Below are positions 44,960 to 54,110 of a stretch of 64,000 nt of DNA, one piece after another. The notes beneath the pieces were generated by a model that worked only from the letters and a program-made list of their open reading frames with translations, ran no database searches and was not told where the DNA came from. Source of the DNA: an uncultured Lachnospiraceae bacterium (GTDB lineage Bacteria > Bacillota > Clostridia > Lachnospirales > Lachnospiraceae); the NCBI GenBank assembly GCA_910579685.1, contig CAJTVN010000006.1, forward strand, positions 62,001 through 126,000, read 5' to 3'. Each line of letters starts with the position of its first letter. The stretch's first letter is position 1. A program made the position numbers and the translations under genes.

Positions 44960-46321
44960 TTGAGAATATTTGTGAGAGACAAGGAATTTTACAGACAGGC
45001 AGCTGCGATTGCGGTTCCCATATCGCTGCAGAGCATGATTACAATCGGTGTAAACATGATGGATAATATCATGGTAGGTTCGCTGGGGGAGGTGGTTTTA
45101 TCCGGAACCTCCCTGGCGAATCAGTTTGTCAGTTTGTTTCATATCTGTTGTATGGGAATTGGCATGGGCGCTAGTGTGATGACGGCAAGGTTCTGGGGAA
45201 TGCGGGATATGGATGCGCTCAAAAAGACCATCACGCTTATGCTGAGGTTCTGTCTTGGCATGGCGGTGCTTTTTACGCTGCCATCCATTGTTGCGCCTGG
45301 GGTGCTGATGCGCCTTTATACGCCGGATGCGGACGTGGTATCACAGGGAATTCTGTACTATCGCTGGATTTGGCCATGCTTTGCCCTGCAGGGGCTGTCT
45401 TTGACCTGCACGATTGTACTGCGCAGCGTGGGACAGGTGCGTCTGCCGCTGTACAGCTCCATCGGCGCCTTTTTTGTCAACGTATTTTTTAACTATGTGT
45501 TTATTTTTGGTAAATTTGGGTTTCCAAGGATGGAAATCCAGGGAGCGGCCATCGGGACGCTGATTGCCAGGGCATTTGAGTTTGCCGTGATCTGCGGATA
45601 CTTCTTCCTGAAGGATCAAAAGGTGAAGTACCGGATCCGTCACTTTTTTATGGAGTGCGGTTCTTTGCTCGGCGAGTATGTCAGAGTGGCCATTCCGGTT
45701 TTCATATCGGACGCTCTGCTGGCCCTTGGAAGCTCAGCGGTGGCCATGATCATGGGTAGAATTGGAAAGGAGTTTGTATCCGCCAATTCCATCACCTTTG
45801 TGACCCAGCAGCTGAGCACGGTGCTGATTCAGGGAGTCTGCCATGCCGGCTGTATCGTGACGGGGCATACGCTGGGAAGAGGAGAGAAGAAGAAAGCGCA
45901 GGAACAGGCTTGGACCTTTCTTGCCATGGGGATTCTGATCGGCGCTGCGGCAGGAGGAGTTATACTGCTGATCAGCGATACGGTGATCGGTTTTTACAAT
46001 ATCACGGAGCAGACCAGGGCGATCGCCGGTCAGCTCATGAGTGCGATCTCGCTTATCGTGGTATTTCAGGCCACGAACAGTATTATGATGAAAGGCGTTC
46101 TGCGGGGCGGAGGCGATACCCGGTTTCTCATGGTGGCGGACATCCTGTTTCTGTGGGTGCTTTCCGTGCCCCTTGGAGCGCTGGCCGGACTGTCCTGGCA
46201 TCTCTCGGCCTTCTGGATTTATTTTTTCCTGAAGATCGATCAGATCGTGAAGGCATTCTGGTGTGTGACCAGGTTAAAGAGCGGTAAGTGGATGAAAGGG
46301 ATCAGCGGAACGAAAGAATGA
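44960..46321 (+). CDS. MATE-family efflux transporter
   Basis: A 453-residue membrane protein with about twelve hydrophobic helices in two similar halves, as in MATE (MatE) exporters that couple Na+ or H+ entry to drug or metabolite export. Typical segments: VPISLQSMITIGVNMMDN at the N terminus and GVLRGGGDTR in the second half. The start is TTG, nine bases after GGAGG. It is embedded among esterase and glycosidase genes in one strand with short gaps, so it may export a product of those enzymes, such as a hydroxycinnamic acid; that is inference. Confidence 0.88.
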   Translation: MRIFVRDKEFYRQAAAIAVPISLQSMITIGVNMMDNIMVGSLGEVVLSGTSLANQFVSLFHICCMGIGMGASVMTARFWGMRDMDALKKTITLMLRFCLGMAVLFTLPSIVAPGVLMRLYTPDADVVSQGILYYRWIWPCFALQGLSLTCTIVLRSVGQVRLPLYSSIGAFFVNVFFNYVFIFGKFGFPRMEIQGAAIGTLIARAFEFAVICGYFFLKDQKVKYRIRHFFMECGSLLGEYVRVAIPVFISDALLALGSSAVAMIMGRIGKEFVSANSITFVTQQLSTVLIQGVCHAGCIVTGHTLGRGEKKKAQEQAWTFLAMGILIGAAAGGVILLISDTVIGFYNITEQTRAIAGQLMSAISLIVVFQATNSIMMKGVLRGGGDTRFLMVADILFLWVLSVPLGALAGLSWHLSAFWIYFFLKIDQIVKAFWCVTRLKSGKWMKGISGTKE

Positions 46322-46351
46322 GTGAATAGAAGAAAGGAAGGGGTATTTTAT

Positions 46352-47401
46352 ATGACGAAGACAGAAATGGAAGCGAAGATGAGGGAAGCCTGCCACAGAG
46401 GCGTGGCGCTGTTTGAGGATGCTCCCTGTTATCCCGTGGAGCCTCTGGTCAGACTGTTTCATCTGGGAAGGGATTTTGGAAAGCAGACGGATGAGGCGGT
46501 GATGGAGGGGATGCTGGAGGAATACAGGTCCATTTTGCAGACCATCCGTCCGATTGAGAAAGCGCCGGAAAGGATTTACCTCTGGCCGGAAGGAAAGATG
46601 CCGAAGAATACGGATTATACGGATAATTCCGATTATAAGTACAACCATGACCCGGATTTTAAGCCTTATCTGTATGAAATGCTGGTGCCTGAGGAGGTGG
46701 AGCCCAAGGGGGCTGTGGTTCTGTGCGCCGGTGGGGATCACGGGGACGCATCCTTCCACGAGGCATTCCAGTCCTGCAGGGATTTAAACGATCTGGGTTA
46801 TCAGTGCTTTCTGCTTTTGAACCGGACACACAGATGTCCCTGGAGCAAACAGGAGTGCGGTGCGGATGCGGCCAGAGCGATCCGGATGATTCGGGCGAAT
46901 GCGGCGAAGTACAGGATTTCGTCTGGCAGAGTGTCCTTTGCGGGCTTTTCCAACGGCGGTGTGACCGGTGAGGCCTGTATCCGCTACTATTCCGGAAAAC
47001 AGACAGTCAAGGATCATTTCCCGGAATACGAGCCGGATTGGCTGGATGAATATAAGGGAGCCCCGGATTCTTTCCTCTGTATCTACGGGCCGAGATGGGC
47101 CACGGAGGAGTTCGACTATACGGGCGTGGTATATCCGCCCACTTTTTTCGCAGTGGGAAGAGACGACACCGCCATGGACAATCTGAATCACACGTATCCC
47201 GATCTGGCGGCTCACGGCGTGGAACTGGAGGTGCATACCTTTGCCGGGGTACCCCACGGGAAGGCCGGCGTAAAGCTGGTGGGCGAGGAGGGGTATGATA
47301 ATTTCCATCTCTGGCTGCCCTTGGGAGACGCTTTCATGCAGGATGTGTACCGGAAGGCCGAAGCTAAAAAGCGGGATGAAATGCAGGGAAAGAGCGAGTA
47401 A
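46352..47401 (+). CDS. Alpha/beta hydrolase, candidate side-chain esterase (copy 2)
   Basis: A 349-residue paralog of the 25834 protein. Nucleophile Ser200 in FAGFSNGG, oxyanion candidate CAGGDHG, probable histidine in GVPHGKAG. ATG 46352 is preferred over a GTG at 46322 because GGAAGGGG lies eight bases before it. It is followed 35 bases later by a type-B esterase. Two copies of this uncommon hydrolase in one window suggest a specific step in the pathway. Confidence 0.72.
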   Translation: MTKTEMEAKMREACHRGVALFEDAPCYPVEPLVRLFHLGRDFGKQTDEAVMEGMLEEYRSILQTIRPIEKAPERIYLWPEGKMPKNTDYTDNSDYKYNHDPDFKPYLYEMLVPEEVEPKGAVVLCAGGDHGDASFHEAFQSCRDLNDLGYQCFLLLNRTHRCPWSKQECGADAARAIRMIRANAAKYRISSGRVSFAGFSNGGVTGEACIRYYSGKQTVKDHFPEYEPDWLDEYKGAPDSFLCIYGPRWATEEFDYTGVVYPPTFFAVGRDDTAMDNLNHTYPDLAAHGVELEVHTFAGVPHGKAGVKLVGEEGYDNFHLWLPLGDAFMQDVYRKAEAKKRDEMQGKSE

Positions 47402-47436
47402 AAATAAGAGAGGGGATAAACTGGAGGGAGAATAAA

Positions 47437-49008
47437 ATGAAGAATCGTACCGTTACAATCGAGTCGGGAGAGCTGGAGGGAATCTTTGGATGGGATCCGA
47501 GAATCCTGGTTTTTAAGGGGGTGCCCTATGCGGCGCCCCCGGTGGGTGATTTGAGATGGAAAGCGCCGCAGCCGGCAAAAAGCTGGGAAGGGGTGCGCAG
47601 GGCGGATCAGTACGGCCCCATGGCGTGTCAGCCGCAGCCAGGGGAGAATCCGGAGGATTTCTGGACCAGGGAGCTTCATCCCACGGCCACGGAGTTTGAG
47701 ATGAGCGAGGACTGCCTGTATTTGAATATCTTTACTCCGGCCCGGAATGGCGACGAGAAGCTGCCTGTATTCTGCTATTTTCACGGCGGAGGCTATAAGG
47801 GAGGATACCCTTATGAGGTGGAGTTTGACTGGGAGCATATGGCGCGCAAGGGAATGGTCTGCGTGGCCATTACTTATCGCCTGGGAATTATGGGATTTCT
47901 GGCCCATCCCGAGCTTGCCGCAGAGCAGCCCGGTTCGCCGGTAGGCAATTACGGTGTGCTGGATCAGCTCTGCGCTCTGAAGTGGGTGAAGAGGAATATT
48001 GCGGCCTTCGGAGGAAATCCGGAGCAGATTACCATAGCGGGACAGTCCGCAGGCTCGGGAAGCGTACAGTGTCAGCTCACAAGCCCTATGGCGAGAGGAA
48101 TTTTCGCCGGGGCAGTGATCGAGAGCGGCGTTACGATTCCGTTCTGCGATGTGGAGGATCCGCTCTCACCCATACCGCTTGCGAAGGCGCTTGACAATGG
48201 CGCAGAGTTTTTCGAGAAGGCAAAAATAGGAAGTCTTGAGGAGGCAAGGAGGATTTCGGCCAGAGAACTCATAGACCGGGCAGAAAAAATTTTCGGCCGT
48301 ACCATCCGTTTTCAGCCCGTGGTGGACGGCATCTATCTGAAGGAGACATTCTTTGAGGCCATGAAGCATGGAAACTGGCCGGATATACCGATTATGACAG
48401 GATACAACGTGGGGGAGCTCGAGATGTTCCGGCATTATGTGACGGGACTTCCGGAAACGGTTGCCGAGCTCCCTGAATTTGCGGATAAGTACGGGGAGTA
48501 TAAGGAGAAATTCCTCTCTCTGTGCACGGCGGCCACGGATGAGGAGCTTCGGGAATTTATGCAGGGCGACGCCTGGAACAATATGAAGGTTTCCGCCAGA
48601 ATCTGTGCGGAAATTCTCTCCGGAATGGGCAGGAAGGCTTACCTCTATCAGTTTGATGCGGATATTCCGGGAGAGGATCATCCCGGCTCCTTCCATGGCG
48701 CAGAACTGTGGTTTGCCTATGATTCTCTGGCCCGCTCCTGGCGGCCCTTTACCGGAAAGCATTACGATCTGGCAAGGCAGGTGAGCTCCTACTGGGCAAA
48801 TTTTATCAAAACAGGCAATCCCAATGGAAATGACAATTTCGGCAATGCGCTTCCAGGCTGGACGGCTTACCGTGCGGAGAGCAGAAAGATGATGTGTTTT
48901 GAAGAAACCGCAGGGGAGCGGGACGTGGAACTGGATGGCGCCATGGAGCTTCGATGGAAAGCAAGCCTGATAACACCCAGGGAGAGCGGAATGAGTATTT
49001 CCACATGA
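47437..49008 (+). CDS. Type-B carboxylesterase, subtype A (copy 2)
   Basis: A 523-residue enzyme with nucleophile Ser204 (GQSAGS), oxyanion HGGGY and FHGAELWFAY late segment. It is close to the copy at 39269 throughout. Its last 15 residues differ, and its stop overlaps the damaged start region of the next esterase, so a small deletion may have joined the two genes. Strong GGAGGG ribosome site. Confidence 0.87.
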   Translation: MKNRTVTIESGELEGIFGWDPRILVFKGVPYAAPPVGDLRWKAPQPAKSWEGVRRADQYGPMACQPQPGENPEDFWTRELHPTATEFEMSEDCLYLNIFTPARNGDEKLPVFCYFHGGGYKGGYPYEVEFDWEHMARKGMVCVAITYRLGIMGFLAHPELAAEQPGSPVGNYGVLDQLCALKWVKRNIAAFGGNPEQITIAGQSAGSGSVQCQLTSPMARGIFAGAVIESGVTIPFCDVEDPLSPIPLAKALDNGAEFFEKAKIGSLEEARRISARELIDRAEKIFGRTIRFQPVVDGIYLKETFFEAMKHGNWPDIPIMTGYNVGELEMFRHYVTGLPETVAELPEFADKYGEYKEKFLSLCTAATDEELREFMQGDAWNNMKVSARICAEILSGMGRKAYLYQFDADIPGEDHPGSFHGAELWFAYDSLARSWRPFTGKHYDLARQVSSYWANFIKTGNPNGNDNFGNALPGWTAYRAESRKMMCFEETAGERDVELDGAMELRWKASLITPRESGMSIST

Positions 49009-49042
49009 AGGTTCGGGCCGTGGTGTATGTAAGGATCCCAGA

Positions 49043-50539
49043 GTGACGGTATTCCGGGGTGTCCCCTACGCAGAGCCGCCGGTAGGAGAGCTCAGATGGA
49101 AGGCGCCCCGGCCCGCCCGGGACTGGGAGGGCGTGCGCAAGTGCTATGAATACGGGGATATGCCCATGATGCGGATTCATCCAGGCACGGACGACGGATT
49201 TTACAAGAAGGAGCTTCACCCGGTTGCGGCGGAATACGGCATGAGCGAGGACTGTCTGTATCTGAATATATTTTCTCCCGCCGAGACCAGGGAGGATAAG
49301 CTGCCTGTGTTCTGCTATATTCATGGGGGCGGTCTGCAGGACGGCTACAATTACGAGGTGGAATTCGACGGAGAGCGAGTGGCAAGACGGGGTGTGATCG
49401 TGGTCATGATCAGCTACCGCCTCGGCCTGTTCGGCTTTCTTGCACATCCGGAGATTACTGCCGAAACGCCGGAGGGAGAGGTGGTCTCTAATTTTGGGAT
49501 GCAGGATCAGTCCCTGGCGCTGCACTGGGTTGCCAGAAACATAAAGAACTTTGGCGGGGATCCGGAGCGTATTGTTATCTGCGGACAGAGTGCGGGCGCA
49601 GGCAGTGTGCAGACGCAGCTGTGCAGTCCGATGAACGAGGGAATTATCGCCGGCGCAATCTGCCAGTCTGCGATAACCTTTGGATTCGGCGATCGGAAAG
49701 CCGGGATAGGGCGGTCAATGTCCCTGAAAGATGCGGAGCAGTTCGGGGCGGATTTCTTTTCCTCTGTGGGAATCAGGGACTTGCAGGAGGCCCGCAGTAT
49801 GGACGCTTCTGAGCTGATGAGAAGGCTGGATTCCGTATCTCCCAAGGACGCCATGTTCGGGCTGGCCTTCGGCACCTGTATTGACGGGAAATTCGTGACG
49901 GAAACGGCGGTGTCCTCCTATTACAATGACCGGCTTCCCGATGTGCCCATGATGGTTGGCGTGTGCATGGCGGAAACTCAGGGAATGTTTGCGGGGGCGG
50001 AACTTACGAAGAAGGATATCGAGGAGCTTGCATTAGGTTACGGGGACAGGAAGGAGGAGTTTTTGAAGCTGGCTGATGTGAAGACGGACGAGGATGCCGC
50101 CGCCCTGGCCAGGGGCGATGCGTTCAACCGGTTCCTTGGCGACAGCAGGGGATTCTGCGAGCTTCGCTCCGGCATGGGAAAGAAGGTCTACTATTATATT
50201 TTTGACCATGATCTTCCAGGGGATGACGCAGGCTCCTTCCACGGATCCGACCTCTGGTTTATGTTCGATTCCCTTGGAAACAGCTGGCGCCCCTTTGAGG
50301 GAAAGCATTACGATCTGGCCCGCCAGGTTTGCTCCTACTGGACGAATTTTGTGAAGACCGGGGATCCCAACGGCAGCGACTATAACGGAAATCCTCTGCC
50401 GGAGTGGAAGCCGTATCAGAACAAGGAAAAGAACGTGATGAAGTTCCTGGATAAGGCGATTCCCGATGTGATTGACGAGTGTCCGATTCTCGATTTCCGG
50501 CTGGAGTTTGGGAAAAAGACGTTTCAGGGCTGCAAATAA
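49043..50539 (+). CDS. Type-B carboxylesterase, subtype B (copy 2), N-terminally short
   Basis: A 498-residue paralog of the 43358 enzyme, with nucleophile Ser183 (GQSAGA) and FHGSDLWFMF. The nucleophile is 21 residues earlier than in the other three copies because the first beta strands are missing. Codons upstream of the GTG still read GVCKDPR, matching GLVGKDPR in copy 1, but no start codon is in that frame, and an ATG at 49005 is out of frame. AAGGA lies seven bases before the GTG, so a shortened enzyme may be made. Whether it folds is uncertain. A terminator at 50577 ends the operon. Confidence 0.72.
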   Translation: MTVFRGVPYAEPPVGELRWKAPRPARDWEGVRKCYEYGDMPMMRIHPGTDDGFYKKELHPVAAEYGMSEDCLYLNIFSPAETREDKLPVFCYIHGGGLQDGYNYEVEFDGERVARRGVIVVMISYRLGLFGFLAHPEITAETPEGEVVSNFGMQDQSLALHWVARNIKNFGGDPERIVICGQSAGAGSVQTQLCSPMNEGIIAGAICQSAITFGFGDRKAGIGRSMSLKDAEQFGADFFSSVGIRDLQEARSMDASELMRRLDSVSPKDAMFGLAFGTCIDGKFVTETAVSSYYNDRLPDVPMMVGVCMAETQGMFAGAELTKKDIEELALGYGDRKEEFLKLADVKTDEDAAALARGDAFNRFLGDSRGFCELRSGMGKKVYYYIFDHDLPGDDAGSFHGSDLWFMFDSLGNSWRPFEGKHYDLARQVCSYWTNFVKTGDPNGSDYNGNPLPEWKPYQNKEKNVMKFLDKAIPDVIDECPILDFRLEFGKKTFQGCK

Positions 50540-50576
50540 TAGACATCATTTATATTTCATAGGATCAGAAATATCC

Positions 50577-50613
50577 GGTGTCCTTGGACTGTGTGTCCGA
50601 GGACGCCTTTTTT
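50577..50613 (+). terminator. Strong terminator of the esterase/arabinofuranosidase operon
   Basis: A 13-bp stem (GGTGTCCTTGGAC with GTCCGAGGACGCC, two G-T pairs), five-base loop and six T. Confidence 0.92.
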
Positions 50614-50753
50614 ACATACAGGTACCCGGAGGAAAACTTGACAGGGAGACGGCCCGAAATCGGAAAATCTGGTGATTCGAGTCTGATTTTTTATATATGG
50701 CTATAATTTTTTTGTTAAAATAAGATCATCATAAGCATATGGGGACAGGAGCT

Positions 50754-52439
50754 ATGGAAAAGCGCATTTCACTAAAAAAGATGTTATTCGCAATCTGGAT
50801 TGTGACGTTGGGGATGTTTCTTGTGCTGTTTTTCTGCTATACGGGATATATTGTAACATTTTACCGTGACAGGGATGCGGAGGAGAGCCGGAAGCTGGCG
50901 AACAGCTATGCGGAAAAACTGGACGGGGATCTGGAATCCATGTTCAGGAACGTGGAGCTGATCTACTCGGAAGACGTCAACTATGATAAGCTCAGTCATG
51001 GCGGACTTACGGAATTTGATTCCTATGGAACCCTGTATCTTCTAAAAAATACGCTGGCAAACTATGCGAATTCCGCATCATGGATGGGGGCGATGTATTA
51101 TTTTGATCTTGACAATGAAATTTTCCGGTTTGCCTGGAACGAGAGACCCTTTTCAGGAAGCGGGAACCTGTTATTGCGGGAGACAAAGGTCTTTTTGAAG
51201 GAGACCATACAGAGTCATCGGAACATGGGACATTTCTGCTATGCCGGGGAACTCTATCTCTCTTATTCCTACGGGAGGGGCGGACATTACGTGGGGGCGC
51301 TGATGAATTTGAGCAGATACTATGATGCGCAGGAGGAATACGGAATCATTTTTGAGGAGAGGGATGGAACCGTGCTGGCAAAGGCCGGAAACGCCCTGCC
51401 GCCGCAGGAGTGCGCATCCGGCCATGAAAAATATCTGGAAACACAATCCCACGTTCAGAACTGCGGTCTTAACCTGATCCTGATTCGGAAAGAGAGAACG
51501 CTCTACGAGCTCGTTTCCGGATCAAGATTATGGATATTTATGGTTCTGATTTTTCTGTTCTTTGGCTGTTATCTGTATCTGCTTCTGAAAGGACTGAACC
51601 GCCTTCTTTTGCAGCCAGTGGAATATCTGGCGTCAAAATGCAGTGAAATTCAGGAGCCTGGAAGCGGGAAAAGAGAAGTGACCCATATTGTCGAGGTGGA
51701 CAATATCAATCAGAGGATGGAGAGGATGCTGACTGATATTGTCCGGCTGCGGGAGGAGAAGTATCAGGAAAAGCTCCGCGCCAATGCTGCACAGCTCCAA
51801 TATTATCAGCTTCAAATTAATCCTCATTTTTTTCTCAACTGTCTGAACACCATCAATTCCCTGCTTGATAGAAAACGGCCGGAAGCGGTGAGAGATATGG
51901 TCTTTGCCCTGTCCGCTCATTTCAGATATGTGTTCAGAGACCACAGGGAACTGGTGCCGGTGGAGGAGGAGATCAAGGAGGTCGGGGATATCTGCAAGAT
52001 TTATACACTGAAGGGAGGAATTCCCATTCTTCTGAATGCGGATGTGCAGGAGAGGGCGAAATCCTGCCTGCTTCCGATTCTGGCAATCCAGACCTTTGTG
52101 GAGAATTCCATCAAACATGTGAAAAAGAACGGCCTGCTGCTGAACATAAATATTCAGGTGCGTCTGCGCCAGGAAGAGGGGCAAACAAAAGGGCTGTATC
52201 TGAGGATCGCTGATAACGGGAACGGGTATTCTCCGGAGATTCTGGAAAGACTGAATGAAAAGCAATGTGATTTCCGCTACCAGAGCTCACAGGTGGGAAT
52301 CGACAATCTGAAATACCGGATGCGGCTGCTCTATGGAGATCATATGAGTATTTCTTTCTCGAATGCACCCCTTGGAGGCGCCGTGACGGAGATTTTTTTG
52401 GGAGAGCTTACGGATGAATATTCTGATCATAGACGATGA
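50754..52439 (+). CDS. Sensor histidine kinase, YesM type (second system)
   Basis: A 561-residue membrane kinase similar in plan to the one at 26885: a membrane helix near residues 8 to 30, an extracellular sensor of about 220 residues, a second helix near 255 to 275, a HAMP-like linker, His358 in NPHFFLN, then the ATPase domain (VENSIKH; ADNGNGY). ATG 50754 is preferred over 50739. The regulator gene overlaps its 3' end by 26 bases. It should sense the ligand of the importer at 54111-57591. Confidence 0.89.
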   Translation: MEKRISLKKMLFAIWIVTLGMFLVLFFCYTGYIVTFYRDRDAEESRKLANSYAEKLDGDLESMFRNVELIYSEDVNYDKLSHGGLTEFDSYGTLYLLKNTLANYANSASWMGAMYYFDLDNEIFRFAWNERPFSGSGNLLLRETKVFLKETIQSHRNMGHFCYAGELYLSYSYGRGGHYVGALMNLSRYYDAQEEYGIIFEERDGTVLAKAGNALPPQECASGHEKYLETQSHVQNCGLNLILIRKERTLYELVSGSRLWIFMVLIFLFFGCYLYLLLKGLNRLLLQPVEYLASKCSEIQEPGSGKREVTHIVEVDNINQRMERMLTDIVRLREEKYQEKLRANAAQLQYYQLQINPHFFLNCLNTINSLLDRKRPEAVRDMVFALSAHFRYVFRDHRELVPVEEEIKEVGDICKIYTLKGGIPILLNADVQERAKSCLLPILAIQTFVENSIKHVKKNGLLLNINIQVRLRQEEGQTKGLYLRIADNGNGYSPEILERLNEKQCDFRYQSSQVGIDNLKYRMRLLYGDHMSISFSNAPLGGAVTEIFLGELTDEYSDHRR

Positions 52440-54030
52440 ACCGCTGATTGCGCAGACGGTATACGCACAGCTGGTGGAAATGGATACGGCGGGGGATCGC
52501 TACGATATCGCACTTGGCGTGGCGGAGGCAAAGGAAAAACTTGAGAAGATGGAATATGAGATATTTCTATGCGATATTGTGATGCCGGAGGAAAACGGTA
52601 TCAGCTTCGCCAAATGGGTTTTGGAGAACCGTCCGGACACTAAAATCATTTTTCTGACCGCCCATGCGGACTTTGACTACATGAAGGAAGCGATCCGGAT
52701 GCGAAGCTTTGACTATATCCTTCAGCCGGTGGAGAGAACGGAACTGAAAAGAGCGGTGGAACGGGCAAAGTCTGCGTTCACCATTGAGAAAAAGCATAAA
52801 GAGCTGGTGAGGACAGGCGCTTTTTTCCAGGATAAGGAAATGAATATTCTGGAAGATAACGCTGTGCGGTTCCTTCAGAAGCTCACCGGGCAGGACGCAT
52901 ACCTGAGGCGTTTTATGGAGATAAGACTGGAAAAGGAAAGGCCGGATGCCAGATATCTTCTGTTTGTGGTTCAGGTTCTGGAGACAGGCTACAGATGGAA
53001 GGAATCGGAACGGTCTTTGCTGAGGGAAGTGTATTACAATATATTGGAAGAGATCATGGAGCCCTTACAGGGAGAGTTCGTGCTTCTGCTCAACGGGAAT
53101 CCGGACGGCGGATTTCTCGTGATTCTGCGTCCGGGGGAGAAGGATATGCCGGGGCTTTCCGAAGTAAAAAAGATGTTGGAAACCATGAGATATATGTTTG
53201 AAAACGTGTTAAAAACGAATATAGCGGTCTATTACGGCGATTACTGTGGCTTTGAGGAGCTGCCGGAGCAATTTGCGGCAATCGGTGCGATGCGGCAGGA
53301 CAATGTTCAGGATGCGGGACGTATCATCCATATAGGGGAAGGAAGGAGCGGGATATCCGGATACTCCTTTGATCTGCAGAGGGCTTCCTGGCAGGCCATG
53401 CTGAAGAAAAACCGTCTGAATGAGTTTAAGGACAGTATTTTACGCTACCTTTCCCATTCAATCGCAGGAAACAAGGTGGACCAGGACTTTATGATGGAGC
53501 TCCATCAGGCTATGTCGGAGCTGCTGTTTTCGTATATGTCCGCAAACAATATAAGGAGTTCGGACGTATTCGATGAGGAGCTGTCTTATTATGATTTTCT
53601 CTATTGCTATTATCACGTGAAGGATTTCAGTGCGATACTCGGCCGGGTGGTGCAAAAGCTGTGCGGACACGTGGAGACGATGGACGAGGATGCGGTCCGG
53701 GGGCTCATCCGGTATATTGACCAGCATCTGGACGAAGATATATCGGTGAGTTCCATAGCAGACCTGGTAGGACTGAATCAGGATTACCTGACCAGGATGT
53801 TCAAGAAAAACACGGGGCTTAGCTTAAAGCGGTATATTGTGAATCAGAAGATGGAGGCGGCGAAAAACCTTCTGGTGACCACGAATTTATCGGTGACCCT
53901 GATCTGTGAGAGAGTTGGATATGTCAATTACAGCAATTTTATACGGGCTTTCCGCCAGATTGTGGGATGCACGCCCTCGGAGTACAGGAAAATGAAAGAA
54001 AGCGGGCTTTCAGACAGTCGAAAAATATGA
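52414..54030 (+). CDS. Response regulator with AraC output domain, YesN type (second system)
   Basis: A 538-residue regulator parallel to the one at 28593. Acidic pair IIDDE, phosphoacceptor Asp54 (LCDIVMPE), long middle linker, and a C-terminal AraC DNA-binding domain (LNQDYLTRMFKK; GYVNYSNFIRAF; TPSEYRK). Translationally coupled to its kinase. A terminator follows, so the importer downstream may have its own regulated promoter or rely on read-through. Confidence 0.9.
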   Translation: MNILIIDDEPLIAQTVYAQLVEMDTAGDRYDIALGVAEAKEKLEKMEYEIFLCDIVMPEENGISFAKWVLENRPDTKIIFLTAHADFDYMKEAIRMRSFDYILQPVERTELKRAVERAKSAFTIEKKHKELVRTGAFFQDKEMNILEDNAVRFLQKLTGQDAYLRRFMEIRLEKERPDARYLLFVVQVLETGYRWKESERSLLREVYYNILEEIMEPLQGEFVLLLNGNPDGGFLVILRPGEKDMPGLSEVKKMLETMRYMFENVLKTNIAVYYGDYCGFEELPEQFAAIGAMRQDNVQDAGRIIHIGEGRSGISGYSFDLQRASWQAMLKKNRLNEFKDSILRYLSHSIAGNKVDQDFMMELHQAMSELLFSYMSANNIRSSDVFDEELSYYDFLYCYYHVKDFSAILGRVVQKLCGHVETMDEDAVRGLIRYIDQHLDEDISVSSIADLVGLNQDYLTRMFKKNTGLSLKRYIVNQKMEAAKNLLVTTNLSVTLICERVGYVNYSNFIRAFRQIVGCTPSEYRKMKESGLSDSRKI

Positions 54031-54035
54031 GAAAT

Positions 54036-54074
54036 AAGTCGGGTTTTTAATATAAAAGAAATCCGGCTTTTTTT
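54036..54074 (+). terminator. Terminator between the second regulator and its importer
   Basis: AAGTCGGGTTT pairs with AAATCCGGCTT (two G-T pairs) and is followed by a run of T. The stem is weaker than at 50577, so read-through is possible. Confidence 0.7.
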
Positions 54075-54110
54075 ATGATTGAGTCAGAAAACAGGAAGCG
54101 GGGAATCAAA

